A DNA stretch of 64,000 bases. Source: CF-13 sp036782775. GTDB taxonomy: Bacteria > Chloroflexota > Dormibacteria > CF-121. The position numbers and the translations under genes were made by a program. The stretch covers positions 124,001 through 188,000 of the forward strand of contig DAIPYJ010000001.1 of assembly GCA_036782775.1 (NCBI GenBank). The letters run 5' to 3'. The notes below the pieces were generated by a model, which saw nothing but the letters and a program-made list of their open reading frames with translations, had not been told where the DNA came from and did not search any database. Shown one piece after another: positions 8,944 through 17,016 of this stretch; position 1 is the first letter of the stretch, and every line of letters begins with the position of its first letter.

Positions 8944-9767
8944 CAGCGTCGATCCAGTACGGCAAGCACAATGTCTCCTTCTATCGAACCCATCCCAGCC
9001 GTGGCCTTCTCGGCGGCCGGGTCAGCATCGACGTCTTCGGCGACAACTTCATGCCGGCCTATACCGAGGGCGACAACCGCGAGGTGGTCGCGACCGACAC
9101 CATGAAGAATTTCGTCTATGCCATGGCGCTCGAGTATGAGGGGGCGAGTCATGAGGGCTTCACCGCCTTCCTCGGGCGGCGTTTCCTGGAGACGTATCCG
9201 CAGATGCAGTGGCTGCGCCTGGTCACGACGGAGACGCCGTTCGCCAGGCACAGCGATAAACTGCTGAGCCCGCTCGAGGACGACTACGGCATCGTGGAAC
9301 TCGAGATCGGTCGCAATGGCGTCCGGGCGCTTCGCTGCGGGCGACGCGACTTGCGCCTGGTCAAGCTGACGGGGAGCGCCTTCAGGGACTTCGCCCGCGA
9401 CCGGTACACGACTCTCCCGGAGGTCAGCGACCGACCGCTCTTCATCTATCTGGACGCCTATTGGCGCTACGGTCGCATCGACGATGCCGTCGCCGACGGG
9501 CCCGCTCGCGTCTCCTCGGAATCGGTTCGAGAATCGGTGATCGCTACCTTCGATGAGTTCGTGAGCATGTCGATCCAGCACCTGGTCTATGAGATGGGGC
9601 GGCGGCTCTTGGAGGAGTTTGGCGCGCTTTCCGAAGTCAGTTTCGAGGCGCAGAACCGGCTCTGGGACACGTCGAAGGTGTCCGAGGCCGAGCCGAAGAC
9701 GCGCGTCTTCAGCGACCCCAAGCCGGCGCACGGCAACATCGGGCTTACCCTAAGGCGCGATGCTTGA
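8940..9767 (+). CDS. Urate oxidase (cofactor-free uricase)
   Basis: Oxidises urate to 5-hydroxyisourate with O2 and releases H2O2. It is 275 residues with the tandem T-fold layout. YGKHNVSFYRTHPSR opens the protein, DTMKNFVYAMA near residue 57 carries the catalytic Thr/Lys region, and SIQHLVYEMGRRLLEEF near residue 215 is the second T-fold. Its ATGA overlap with uraD and 8-bp overlap with the DUF3830 gene keep it in the operon. No catalase is nearby for the H2O2. Confidence 0.93.
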   Translation: MTASIQYGKHNVSFYRTHPSRGLLGGRVSIDVFGDNFMPAYTEGDNREVVATDTMKNFVYAMALEYEGASHEGFTAFLGRRFLETYPQMQWLRLVTTETPFARHSDKLLSPLEDDYGIVELEIGRNGVRALRCGRRDLRLVKLTGSAFRDFARDRYTTLPEVSDRPLFIYLDAYWRYGRIDDAVADGPARVSSESVRESVIATFDEFVSMSIQHLVYEMGRRLLEEFGALSEVSFEAQNRLWDTSKVSEAEPKTRVFSDPKPAHGNIGLTLRRDA

Positions 9768-10167
9768 GATCCAGGTCGGCGATCTGCGCTTTACGGCGCG
9801 GCTCGAGAACGAAAAAGCGCCGAAGACGATCGCCGCCCTGCGCAAGCTGCTTCCCTTGCGCGCCAAACTGATCCAGGCCCGCTGGAGCGGCGAATCCGCC
9901 TGGGTGCCGCTCGGCGATCTGCAGACTGGTCTCGGCTACGAAAACCACACCAGCTATCCAGGAGCCGGCCAGCTCTTGATTTATCCCGGGGGCATCAGCG
10001 AGACCGAAATCCTCTTTCCCTACGGCTCGACCTCGTTCGGCAGCAAGGTCGGTCAACTGGCTGGCAACCACTTCGCCACCATCGAGGGCGGTCGCGAATT
10101 GCTTGCCGAGCTCGGCCGGCGCGTGCTGTACCAGGGCGCTCAGGAGATCGTCTTTACCGAGGGCTGA
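9760..10167 (+). CDS. DUF3830 cyclophilin-like-fold protein
   Basis: 135-residue protein of the DUF3830 type, a family of unknown function with a predicted cyclophilin-like fold. Recognisable parts are the N-terminal LEIQVGDLRFTARLENEKAP strand pair, AKLIQARWSGESAWVPLGD, ENHTSYPGAGQLLIYPGG, and ISETEILFPYG near residue 83. There is no signal peptide or membrane segment. It overlaps the uricase stop by 8 bp and ends the operon; its 3' end overlaps the convergent deaminase gene by 28 bp. Tight coupling to uricase suggests a role at the ureide stage or in substrate handling, which is inference. Confidence 0.75.
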   Translation: MLEIQVGDLRFTARLENEKAPKTIAALRKLLPLRAKLIQARWSGESAWVPLGDLQTGLGYENHTSYPGAGQLLIYPGGISETEILFPYGSTSFGSKVGQLAGNHFATIEGGRELLAELGRRVLYQGAQEIVFTEG

Positions 10168-11165
10168 GCCGCGGCGATTTCGGCGAGGTAGCGCCGTTTC
10201 TCCCCGTCGGAGAGAAAGGAGGCCGTAAACGAGTTCTGCGCCAGCCTGACGAGGTCAGGCGTATCCAATTGCAGGGCGGAGGCGGTCTCCGCGAAGTTGT
10301 CGCCGATGTAGCCACCGAAATACGCAGGATCGTCGGAATTGATCGTGACCAGTAAGCCTCGATCCAGCATTCGCTTGAGATTGTGCTGCCTGAGCTCGGG
10401 AAACACCCGCAGCTTGACGTTGGATAGGGGGCATACCGTCAGCGGCGTCTGCTCCTCGACCAGCCGCCTAACCAACCGCTCGTCTTCCATGCAACGGACA
10501 CCGTGATCGATGCGGCGGGCTCCAAGGAGGTCCAGAGCTTCCCAGATGTAGCTCGGCGGCCCTTCCTCACCGGCGTGCGCGACCGGCTGCAGCCCAATCT
10601 CGCGCGCCTTGTCATAAACGCGCTGAAATTTCGAGGGCGGATGTCCCCGCTCCGACGAATCAAGGCCCACGCCGACGAGCCATTCGGTAAAGGGCATGGC
10701 CTGGGTCAGCGTTCGCTCTGCCTCCTCCTGCGTCAGGTGCCGAAGGAAGCACATGATGAGCCCGCCGGAAATGCCCAGGCGGTTGCGTCCCTCGTGCAAG
10801 GCTCGATGGATGCCGGTGATCACGGTTTCGAACGGCAGGCTTCGCTCGGTGTGGGACTGCGGATCGAAGAAGATCTCGGCGTGCCGCACGCCTTGGGCCG
10901 CTGCTCGCTCGAGATACGCCCAGGTCAGGTCATAGAAATCCTGCTCGGTGATCAGCACCTGACAGCCGGCGTAATAGATGTCGAGAAAGGACTGGAGATC
11001 GCCGAAGACGTAGGCCCGCCGGACTGCTTCGACTGACTCATAGGGCAGGGATACTTGATTCCGGCGCGCGAGCGCGAACATGAGCTCCGGCTCGAGCGTT
11101 CCTTCGATATGAAGATGCAACTCGGCCTTCGGCAGGCGCTGCGCCAGCTCTTCGAGATCAGCCAT
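10140..11165 (-). CDS. Adenine/adenosine deaminase
   Basis: 341-residue zinc aminohydrolase removing the 6-amino group of adenine or adenosine and feeding hypoxanthine/inosine to xanthine dehydrogenase. Zn ligands and catalytic residues are visible: ELHLHIEGTLEPE (HxH) near residue 16, the His of VAHAGEEGPP with its adjacent Glu, RIDHGVR, and the double Asp of INSDDPAYFGG. The ELHLHIEGTLEPELMFALA and FDPQSHTERSLPF wording is closer to the adenine-deaminase clade than to classical adenosine deaminase. ATG at 11165 overlaps the monooxygenase stop by 8 bp, so it is last in that reverse-strand operon. Confidence 0.86.
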   Translation of the reverse strand: MADLEELAQRLPKAELHLHIEGTLEPELMFALARRNQVSLPYESVEAVRRAYVFGDLQSFLDIYYAGCQVLITEQDFYDLTWAYLERAAAQGVRHAEIFFDPQSHTERSLPFETVITGIHRALHEGRNRLGISGGLIMCFLRHLTQEEAERTLTQAMPFTEWLVGVGLDSSERGHPPSKFQRVYDKAREIGLQPVAHAGEEGPPSYIWEALDLLGARRIDHGVRCMEDERLVRRLVEEQTPLTVCPLSNVKLRVFPELRQHNLKRMLDRGLLVTINSDDPAYFGGYIGDNFAETASALQLDTPDLVRLAQNSFTASFLSDGEKRRYLAEIAAAQPSVKTIS

Positions 11166-13269
11166 TGGTCGGATGATAGGTCGCAATCGAATCCAGATCG
11201 AGCAGGCATAGATCGGCGCGACCGGCCCCAAGGATGGTATTGGCATCATCCGCGGTCGTGATGCCGCCACTGGCCAGAGTTGGAATACCGGCCTCGTTGC
11301 GGATCCGGTCACTCGCCGCCACGCCAAACAGACGCCGATAGTCCGGCCGGCTCTCCCAGGTTGTCTGTCCCATCACCGGATGGATCGCATCGGCGCCGTG
11401 CTGTTTGAGCAGTCGCGCAATGGCAACCGCTTGGTCGAGGTCGAGGCCGCCCGCCACCCAGTCGCTGGCTGAAATGCGAGCGACGATCGGACGCTCCCAC
11501 TCGGCGCGCACCGCATCGAGCATCTGCAGCGGAAAACGCATCCGATTCTCGAGGCTGCCGCCAAACTCGTCCGTTCGCTGGTTGGTGAGTGGTGAGATGA
11601 AGCCGGCCAGCAGGTAGCCGTGCGCCATGTTGACCTCGAGAACGTCGACCCCGCAATCGGCAGCAGCGCGGGCGGCACTGGCGAAGACGCGGACATGATG
11701 CTCGATCTCGCGGCGGGTCATTTCTTTGGGCACGGGTGAGCGGGGGGTGTAGGCGATGGATGAGGCGGCCAGCAATTTCCATCCCCCATCCGCCAAGGGG
11801 CGATCGACGCCCTCCGCCCGAGGCCGCATCGAACCGCGACGCCCCGCATGCCCGAGCTGCAGCGCGAGGCGGCTACCCCCGGCCCGGCTCCGCTCGACCG
11901 TGTGGCGGAGCGCGGCCTGGTAGGTGACGTCGATGATCGGTGTCTCCGGCGTGACCCGTCCTTCGGCGGTCACGCAGACGAGCTCGGTGATGACCAGCCC
12001 GGCGCCCACGCAGATCGCTTCTGACAGGTCCCCGCCAGCTTGCACGACCGCACGGTTGGCCAGCGTGACGCGGCCGATCGTCAATGGCGCGAACATCGGT
12101 GGAGGACTCAGCCTGACTCTGCCATCGGGCACGCCCGTCGATGTGGCACTGAACCAGGAGTCGACGGCGCGGACGAAGCCGGGATCCCGCTGGGTCAGGT
12201 TGACATAGGTGATGCGGCGGCTTCGGGTCAGGAGATTGAAGGCGAACTGGCGTGGATCGAATCCTTCATAGCGCCCGACGTGTTCGAAATAGCCAGCGCT
12301 TTCCAGCGCTGCTTCCTGGAAGCGCTCGACGACTGGCTGGCGTTCCATCTCGTACTCGTTGAGGGCGGTCTCGAGGTCATGCTGGCGCCGCAGCGTCTCG
12401 ACCAGCGCGATGCTGTCCTCCATGGCGAGCTTGGTGCCCGACCCGATGGAAAAGTGCGCCGTGTGGGCGGCATCCCCGACCACCACGACCTTGCCGGCGT
12501 GCCAGGTTTCCTGCTTCAGCGTGACGAAGTTGATCCAAAGCGATCGGTTCGACATCAGCCGCGCGCCTCGCAGCTCCGCCGCGAAGAGGTCCTCGCAGTA
12601 CGCGATACTCTCGCCTTCGCCTGCCGACTCCAGGCCCGCGGCCTCCCAGGCCGCCTGGGGGCATTCAACGATGAAGGTGCAGAGGTTGGCATCGAACGGA
12701 TAGGCATGAACCTGAAACAACCCTTTTTGATTTCGCCGAAAGATAAAGGTGAAGGCGTCCAGGCTGAGATCGCTGCCGAACCAGACGTAGCGGGTCGGAT
12801 GCATCAGCAGCTGGGGACGAAAGGAATCGGCGAAGGTCCGGCGCACCAGACCGTTGATCCCGTCGGCGCCGACGATCAGATCGGCATCGTCGAATTCCGC
12901 GAGATCTTTCACTTCCCGCTCGAATTCCAGGCGGACGCCAAGCGCGCGGCAGCGCCGTTGCAGGATATTGAGCAGGACCTTGCGTGAGATGCCGGTGAAG
13001 ACATGGCCGCGCGAGCGAATCCTCGTATCCCGGTAATAGATGTCGATGGCGTTCCAGCGGGCGAAGCTCTCGCCGATCTCGCTGAAACTTTCATAGTCCG
13101 CGTCGCGAAGGGCACCCAGCGTCTCCTCCGAAAAGACGACGCCCCAACCAAAGGTCGCGTCCGGCGGGTTCCGTTCAACGACGAGCACGTCGTCCGACGG
13201 CCAGGCCTTTTTTGCCAGTAACGCGAAATAGAGACCGGCCGGGCCGCCGCCGATGACGGCGTAGCGCAC
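11158..13269 (-). CDS. Fused flavin monooxygenase/OYE reductase (2-aminobenzoyl-CoA or salicylyl-CoA type)
   Basis: 703-residue two-domain flavoprotein. Residues 1-370 form a PHBH-type monooxygenase: GGGPAGLYFALLAKK at the N-terminus for FAD and VVVGDAAHTAHFSIGSG near residue 275. From about residue 385 (MFAPLTIGRVTLANR) there is an Old-Yellow-Enzyme TIM barrel with LQLGHAGRRGS and NQRTDEFGGSLENRMRF. This fusion is the architecture of 2-aminobenzoyl-CoA monooxygenase/reductase, which hydroxylates and dearomatises anthraniloyl-CoA; databases also call relatives salicylyl-CoA 5-hydroxylase. GTG at 13269 lies 4 bp after the LLM gene stop. Flanking CoA-pathway genes support an aryl-CoA substrate. 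Confidence 0.85.
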   Translation of the reverse strand: MRYAVIGGGPAGLYFALLAKKAWPSDDVLVVERNPPDATFGWGVVFSEETLGALRDADYESFSEIGESFARWNAIDIYYRDTRIRSRGHVFTGISRKVLLNILQRRCRALGVRLEFEREVKDLAEFDDADLIVGADGINGLVRRTFADSFRPQLLMHPTRYVWFGSDLSLDAFTFIFRRNQKGLFQVHAYPFDANLCTFIVECPQAAWEAAGLESAGEGESIAYCEDLFAAELRGARLMSNRSLWINFVTLKQETWHAGKVVVVGDAAHTAHFSIGSGTKLAMEDSIALVETLRRQHDLETALNEYEMERQPVVERFQEAALESAGYFEHVGRYEGFDPRQFAFNLLTRSRRITYVNLTQRDPGFVRAVDSWFSATSTGVPDGRVRLSPPPMFAPLTIGRVTLANRAVVQAGGDLSEAICVGAGLVITELVCVTAEGRVTPETPIIDVTYQAALRHTVERSRAGGSRLALQLGHAGRRGSMRPRAEGVDRPLADGGWKLLAASSIAYTPRSPVPKEMTRREIEHHVRVFASAARAAADCGVDVLEVNMAHGYLLAGFISPLTNQRTDEFGGSLENRMRFPLQMLDAVRAEWERPIVARISASDWVAGGLDLDQAVAIARLLKQHGADAIHPVMGQTTWESRPDYRRLFGVAASDRIRNEAGIPTLASGGITTADDANTILGAGRADLCLLDLDSIATYHPTNG

Positions 13270-13273
13270 GGCG

Positions 13274-14113
13274 CTAGTGAATCACGTCGCCCAGGCGCTC
13301 GAGTTGCTCGATCTGGGGGACCGTCGGGAAGAGGATGAGCTCATCGCAACCGGCGTCCTCATATCCACGGATGAAGTCGACGATCGCACCGGGCGAGGTC
13401 AGATTTCCGGCAGCGATCTTCTCGGCGAACGGTCCGGTGAAGGCGTAGTAATGGCGAAGATATTCGGCGCCCGGCTGGGCCACGCCCTCACCGAGCGCGA
13501 AGTAGCCCATTCCCCACAGCGCGGGCACGCCCGGCCGACCCATGTCCGTCCATGCCGCCTTCGCCCGGGCGACGGCGCCAGCGAACGCGCGCGCCGGTCC
13601 CCCTCCGTGTACGTAGCCGTCGGCATAGCGCGCCATGCGAGCTAACGCCTCACCGCTCGAGCCGCCGACCAGGATCTGGGGACCGCGACCGCTGACGCGA
13701 GGACCCACCTTGCCGTCTTCCCAAACGTCTCGGATCTCCTCGAGCTGCTCGGCGAAGCGTCGCCCACGGCCGCGCGCCTCGAGCCGTGAGACCTCGTAAT
13801 CCTCCCCGCGCGCGCCGACCGCGAGGCCAAGGGTGAATCGGCCGGGCGCGAGCGCATCAAGCGAGGCGGCTTGCTTAGCGAGCAAGACCGTGTTTCGCAG
13901 CGGCGCGATCACGATCATGGTGGCCAGCCGGATCCGTTTCGTCACCGCCGCCGCGGCGGCCAGCGCCACAAACGGCTCATAGTTTTGATACGCGACTCGG
14001 TCGAGGCAACCGAGACAGTCGAACGGGCCGCCATCCGCTCGTCTCGCCCACTCCGTCAGCTGCTCGCCGCTAAGGCCGCTCATGGTGGTGGGCAGGCCGA
14101 CGCCAATTTTCAT
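13274..14113 (-). CDS. LLM-class (luciferase-like) flavin/F420 oxidoreductase
   Basis: 279-residue TIM-barrel oxidoreductase. It begins MKIGVGLPTTMSG, has IRLATMIVIAPLRNTVLLAKQ near residue 75, APGRFTLGLAVGARGEDYEV near 100, and a VGGSSGEALARMARYADGYV block near 155, all typical of F420- or FMN-dependent LLM enzymes. ATG at 14113 is preferred to the upstream TTG, which would run into the divergent hydratase. It is first gene of a reverse-strand operon with the monooxygenase and deaminase. The substrate is unknown; an auxiliary redox step on the dearomatised CoA ester is possible. Confidence 0.8.
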   Translation of the reverse strand: MKIGVGLPTTMSGLSGEQLTEWARRADGGPFDCLGCLDRVAYQNYEPFVALAAAAAVTKRIRLATMIVIAPLRNTVLLAKQAASLDALAPGRFTLGLAVGARGEDYEVSRLEARGRGRRFAEQLEEIRDVWEDGKVGPRVSGRGPQILVGGSSGEALARMARYADGYVHGGGPARAFAGAVARAKAAWTDMGRPGVPALWGMGYFALGEGVAQPGAEYLRHYYAFTGPFAEKIAAGNLTSPGAIVDFIRGYEDAGCDELILFPTVPQIEQLERLGDVIH

Positions 14114-14142
14114 GCGCTCGTCGGGATGATAAGTTTTTGCCG

Positions 14143-14970
14143 ATGACGGCGTTCCGCGGCTCGGCAAAGCCGACGCAAGCGTGGAACCACTTCGATTTTG
14201 CCGTCGACGCCGGGATCGCGAAGCTAACCTTCAACCGGCCGCAAAAGTTAAATGCGTTGACCTTCGAGGTCTACGCCGACCTACGGGATCTTCTCGCCGA
14301 GCTTCCTCAGCGGGACGATGTTCGAGTCCTGGTCATCACTGGAACCGGACGTGGCTTCAACTCTGGGGGCGACGTCAACGAGATCATCGGCGAACTTCGG
14401 AAGATGGACGCGCGCCAATTGCTTGCCTTCACGCGCATGACCGGCAGCGTGACCCAGCGGATGCGGGAGTGCCCTCTGCCAATCATCGCCTCGGTCAACG
14501 GCGTCGCGGCTGGCGCCGGAGCGGTTATCGGCCTTGCGGCCGACCTCCGGATCCTCGCGCGTTCGGCGACCTTCGCCTTCCTCTTCACCAAGGTCGGCCT
14601 CTCGGGCGGAGACATGGGGTCTGCCTATCTGTTGCCCCGGATCGTCGGGCTCGGCCGCGCCAGTGAATTGCTGCTGCTGGGTGAGCGAGTGGATGCCGAG
14701 AAGGCGCTCGCCATCGGCCTCGCAAATGCCGTGGTCGACGATAGCGAGCTGGTCAAGCAAACTGAAGAGCTCGCTCAGCAGCTGGCGCAAGGGCCGGCGC
14801 TTGCCTACGCAGCGACGAAGTCTCTACTCTCGCGACAGCTCGACATGAACCTGTCAGCATCCCTGGAACTCGATTCGATGACCCAGGCATTGCTGATGAA
14901 GAGCGCCGACCATGCCGAGTTCTACCGCGCCTTCCAGGAAGGGCGTCAGCCAGAGTGGACCGGCCGCTGA
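14143..14970 (+). CDS. Enoyl-CoA hydratase/isomerase family protein
   Basis: Crotonase-fold enzyme of 275 residues. LTFNRPQKLNALTFEVYADL is the N-terminal signature, SVNGVAAGAGAVIGLAADL near residue 120 supplies the oxyanion hole, and LSGGDMGSAYLLPRIVGLG near 155 has Asp where many hydratases have the catalytic Glu/Gly loop. GxDMGSAY versions are common in aromatic CoA clusters. It starts 29 bp from the divergent LLM gene and overlaps the RidA-like gene by 16 bp. Likely role: hydration or ring-opening after monooxygenation of the aryl-CoA. Confidence 0.86.
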   Translation: MTAFRGSAKPTQAWNHFDFAVDAGIAKLTFNRPQKLNALTFEVYADLRDLLAELPQRDDVRVLVITGTGRGFNSGGDVNEIIGELRKMDARQLLAFTRMTGSVTQRMRECPLPIIASVNGVAAGAGAVIGLAADLRILARSATFAFLFTKVGLSGGDMGSAYLLPRIVGLGRASELLLLGERVDAEKALAIGLANAVVDDSELVKQTEELAQQLAQGPALAYAATKSLLSRQLDMNLSASLELDSMTQALLMKSADHAEFYRAFQEGRQPEWTGR

Positions 14971-15374
14971 CTCCACACCGGGTGGTCAATCCACCGGAAC
15001 TGGCGCGACCAACCGGATACTCTCACGCGATCGTGGCCCAGCCGGGACGGACGATCTACCTGGCCGGACAGACGGCGCAACGCGCCGACGGATCGATCGC
15101 TGGCAACACGATGGCTGAGCAGTTCGATCAGGCCGCCGCGAACCTCGCGACCGCGCTGCGCGCCGCTGGCGCCGAGCCGGCTGATCTCGTCAGCATGCAG
15201 ATCTTCGTGACCAATATCGAGGAATACCTTCGTTCGCGAAAAGAAATTCGACGCGCCTATCAGCGTCACTTTGGCGACCACTATCCGGCGATGGGTCTCT
15301 TCCAAGTGAGCCGACTGTTTGATGCGGCAGCGAAAGTCGAACTTATGGCGATCGCCGTCGCAGCGGATCAGTGA
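14955..15374 (+). CDS. RidA/YjgF-family protein lacking the canonical Arg
   Basis: 139-residue RidA-fold protein; RidA proteins form trimers and usually hydrolyse reactive enamines/imines. The fold motifs are GYSHAIVAQPGRTIYLAGQT near residue 21, QAAANLATALRAAGAEPADL, and KVELMAIAVAADQ at the end. The residue that binds the carboxylate in true RidA (Arg in PARTT) is replaced here: YPAMGLFQVSRLF. It is therefore an atypical subgroup. GTG at 14955 overlaps the hydratase. In a 2-aminobenzoyl-CoA setting it could act on an enamine/imine CoA intermediate; this is inference. Confidence 0.85.
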   Translation: MDRPLTPHRVVNPPELARPTGYSHAIVAQPGRTIYLAGQTAQRADGSIAGNTMAEQFDQAAANLATALRAAGAEPADLVSMQIFVTNIEEYLRSRKEIRRAYQRHFGDHYPAMGLFQVSRLFDAAAKVELMAIAVAADQ

Positions 15375-15832
15375 CCCGAGGCTAAGTCAGGCAGCGCGTC
15401 GAAGAACGGCGGCCAGTCGCCGTGGTAGTTGGCCTCAAATTCTTTGGGCTCCGGCGTGGGAGCGGAGTCTTCAATGATCGCCATGCCCCATGTGTTATGG
15501 CCAGGGTAATCAGCTGAGGCCGAGCAACAGCCAAAACTTGGACTGATCCCATAGTTCCCAGAAACCGCCACTACCCAAATCAGGCCGTCATCATCAGAGT
15601 TTCTCCACTCGGTCGCTGCGCGCTCCAAATCGTGGCGATACATCAGCTTGGCCTGGACTCGCGAGAAATATCTACCCTCATAGCCTTTGAGCGCTGCGGC
15701 GATCACCTGGGTTCTCGAGTAATGAGGTTGGATGCCCCTCGATTGCAGCGCGAGCCCAACGGCGACCGCGGAGACTACCAACCCCACGATCAGGACGTGG
15801 CGCCAGCCCAGCGTCCCTAACCGTTTTCGCAT
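15368..15832 (-). CDS. Membrane-anchored hypothetical protein
   Basis: 154 residues, not recognised. One membrane helix lies at about residues 11-30 (WRHVLIVGLVVSAVAVGLAL) after a short basic N-terminus, so the remainder should be exported. The outer part has Tyr/Trp-rich stretches, a WVVAVSGNYGI strand and a vicinal Cys pair (FGCCSASAD), followed by WGMAIIEDSAPTPEP. It overlaps the RidA-like gene tail-to-tail by 7 bp. Its lower GC than its neighbours hints at separate origin. No function can be assigned. Confidence 0.65.
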   Translation of the reverse strand: MRKRLGTLGWRHVLIVGLVVSAVAVGLALQSRGIQPHYSRTQVIAAALKGYEGRYFSRVQAKLMYRHDLERAATEWRNSDDDGLIWVVAVSGNYGISPSFGCCSASADYPGHNTWGMAIIEDSAPTPEPKEFEANYHGDWPPFFDALPDLASGH

Positions 15833-15894
15833 ATGTCGGCAACGTCGAATGGACCGATCCCCTGCCTTGCCTACCCCCGAGCGGGATCCGTTGT

Positions 15895-17016
15895 CTAGCG
15901 TCCCTTGAAGAGGTCCCGGGCGATGATCTCGCGCTGGATTTCAGAGGTGCCTTCGTAGATTCGTGGCGCGCGCACTTCTCGGTATAGGTGCTCGAGTAGG
16001 TGGCCTCGTTCGAGCGCGATCGCGCCGTGCACCTGGATGCTGACATCGATGACACGCTGCGCGGTCTCTGTCGCAAAGAGCTTCGCCATCGCCGAGTAAC
16101 GGGCAACGTGCGCGTCGCCGCGGTCGTACGCCTCCGCGGCCTCGTACACCAGTGCCCGTGCTGCCTCCAGCCGTGTCGCCATCTCCGCCAGCTGGTGTGA
16201 CACGGCTTGAAAGTCCTTGATCGGCCGGCCGAACGCCTTTCGTTTTGCCGCGTGCTCGATTGACGCATCGAGGGCCGCCTGTGCCATGCCGAGCGCATTC
16301 GCGCCGACGCTCGGCCGGAAAAGATCGAGGGTTCGCATCGCGAGCCGAAAGCCCTGGTTCACCTCGCCGAGCACCCGATCGTCCGCGACCACAACATCCT
16401 CGAGCTCGAGGCGGCCGATTGGATGATCCGACACGATTTGCAGAGGGCGACCCCTCATCCCCTTGGCCTTCCCGTCGACGAGAAAGGCGGTGATGCCCTT
16501 GCTTCCAGCGTCGGCCGCCGTTCTCGCGAACAGTGTGTAGAAATCCGCATCTGGCGCGTTCGAGATGAACGCCTTTGTCCCCGTGAGCCGGTAGCCGTCC
16601 GGTTCGCGCCTGGCGGTCAGCTGGAGGGCGCCTGCATCGGTGCCGGCATCGGGCTCGGTTAGGGCGAAGGCCGCGACGGCATCACCATGTACCACTGGGT
16701 CGACGAAGCGCGCGACCTGGTCATCGGTTCCCGCCAGCAGGATCGGGATGATCCCGAGCAGCTGAATCGTGAGCGCGTTCTCGACCGTGGTCGACTCCCG
16801 GGCCAGCGCCTCGCGCACGACGCAGAGCTCAACTGACGAAAAGGGCGCGTCCTCGCCAGCGCGGCTCCGGCGAAGGAGCCGCCTAGGGAAGCCTTCGCCG
16901 GCGAGGGCGCGCACCAACGGCCGATTGACGCGACCTGGTTCGCCGGTCCGAGAGACATCAGCGAGCTTCTTTGCGGCAGTGGCCGCGTCAGCTGACAGCC
17001 GATCGTGGTCCGTCAC
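15895..17016 (-). CDS. Acyl-CoA dehydrogenase
   Basis: 373-residue FAD acyl-CoA dehydrogenase introducing an alpha-beta double bond in an acyl-CoA. Motifs: AFALTEPDAGTDAGAL near residue 115, a DGYRLTGTKAFISNA strand, FGRPIKDFQAVSHQLAEMA near 255, VHGAIALERGHLLEHLYRE, and YEGTSEIQREIIARD, with the second Glu position typical of the catalytic base region. Its stop-start overlap with the upstream SDR (17013) shows an operon. Electrons probably go to the EtfAB encoded at 31.6-33.3 kb. The substrate is likely a CoA ester from the aromatic module. Confidence 0.88.
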   Translation of the reverse strand: MTDHDRLSADAATAAKKLADVSRTGEPGRVNRPLVRALAGEGFPRRLLRRSRAGEDAPFSSVELCVVREALARESTTVENALTIQLLGIIPILLAGTDDQVARFVDPVVHGDAVAAFALTEPDAGTDAGALQLTARREPDGYRLTGTKAFISNAPDADFYTLFARTAADAGSKGITAFLVDGKAKGMRGRPLQIVSDHPIGRLELEDVVVADDRVLGEVNQGFRLAMRTLDLFRPSVGANALGMAQAALDASIEHAAKRKAFGRPIKDFQAVSHQLAEMATRLEAARALVYEAAEAYDRGDAHVARYSAMAKLFATETAQRVIDVSIQVHGAIALERGHLLEHLYREVRAPRIYEGTSEIQREIIARDLFKGR

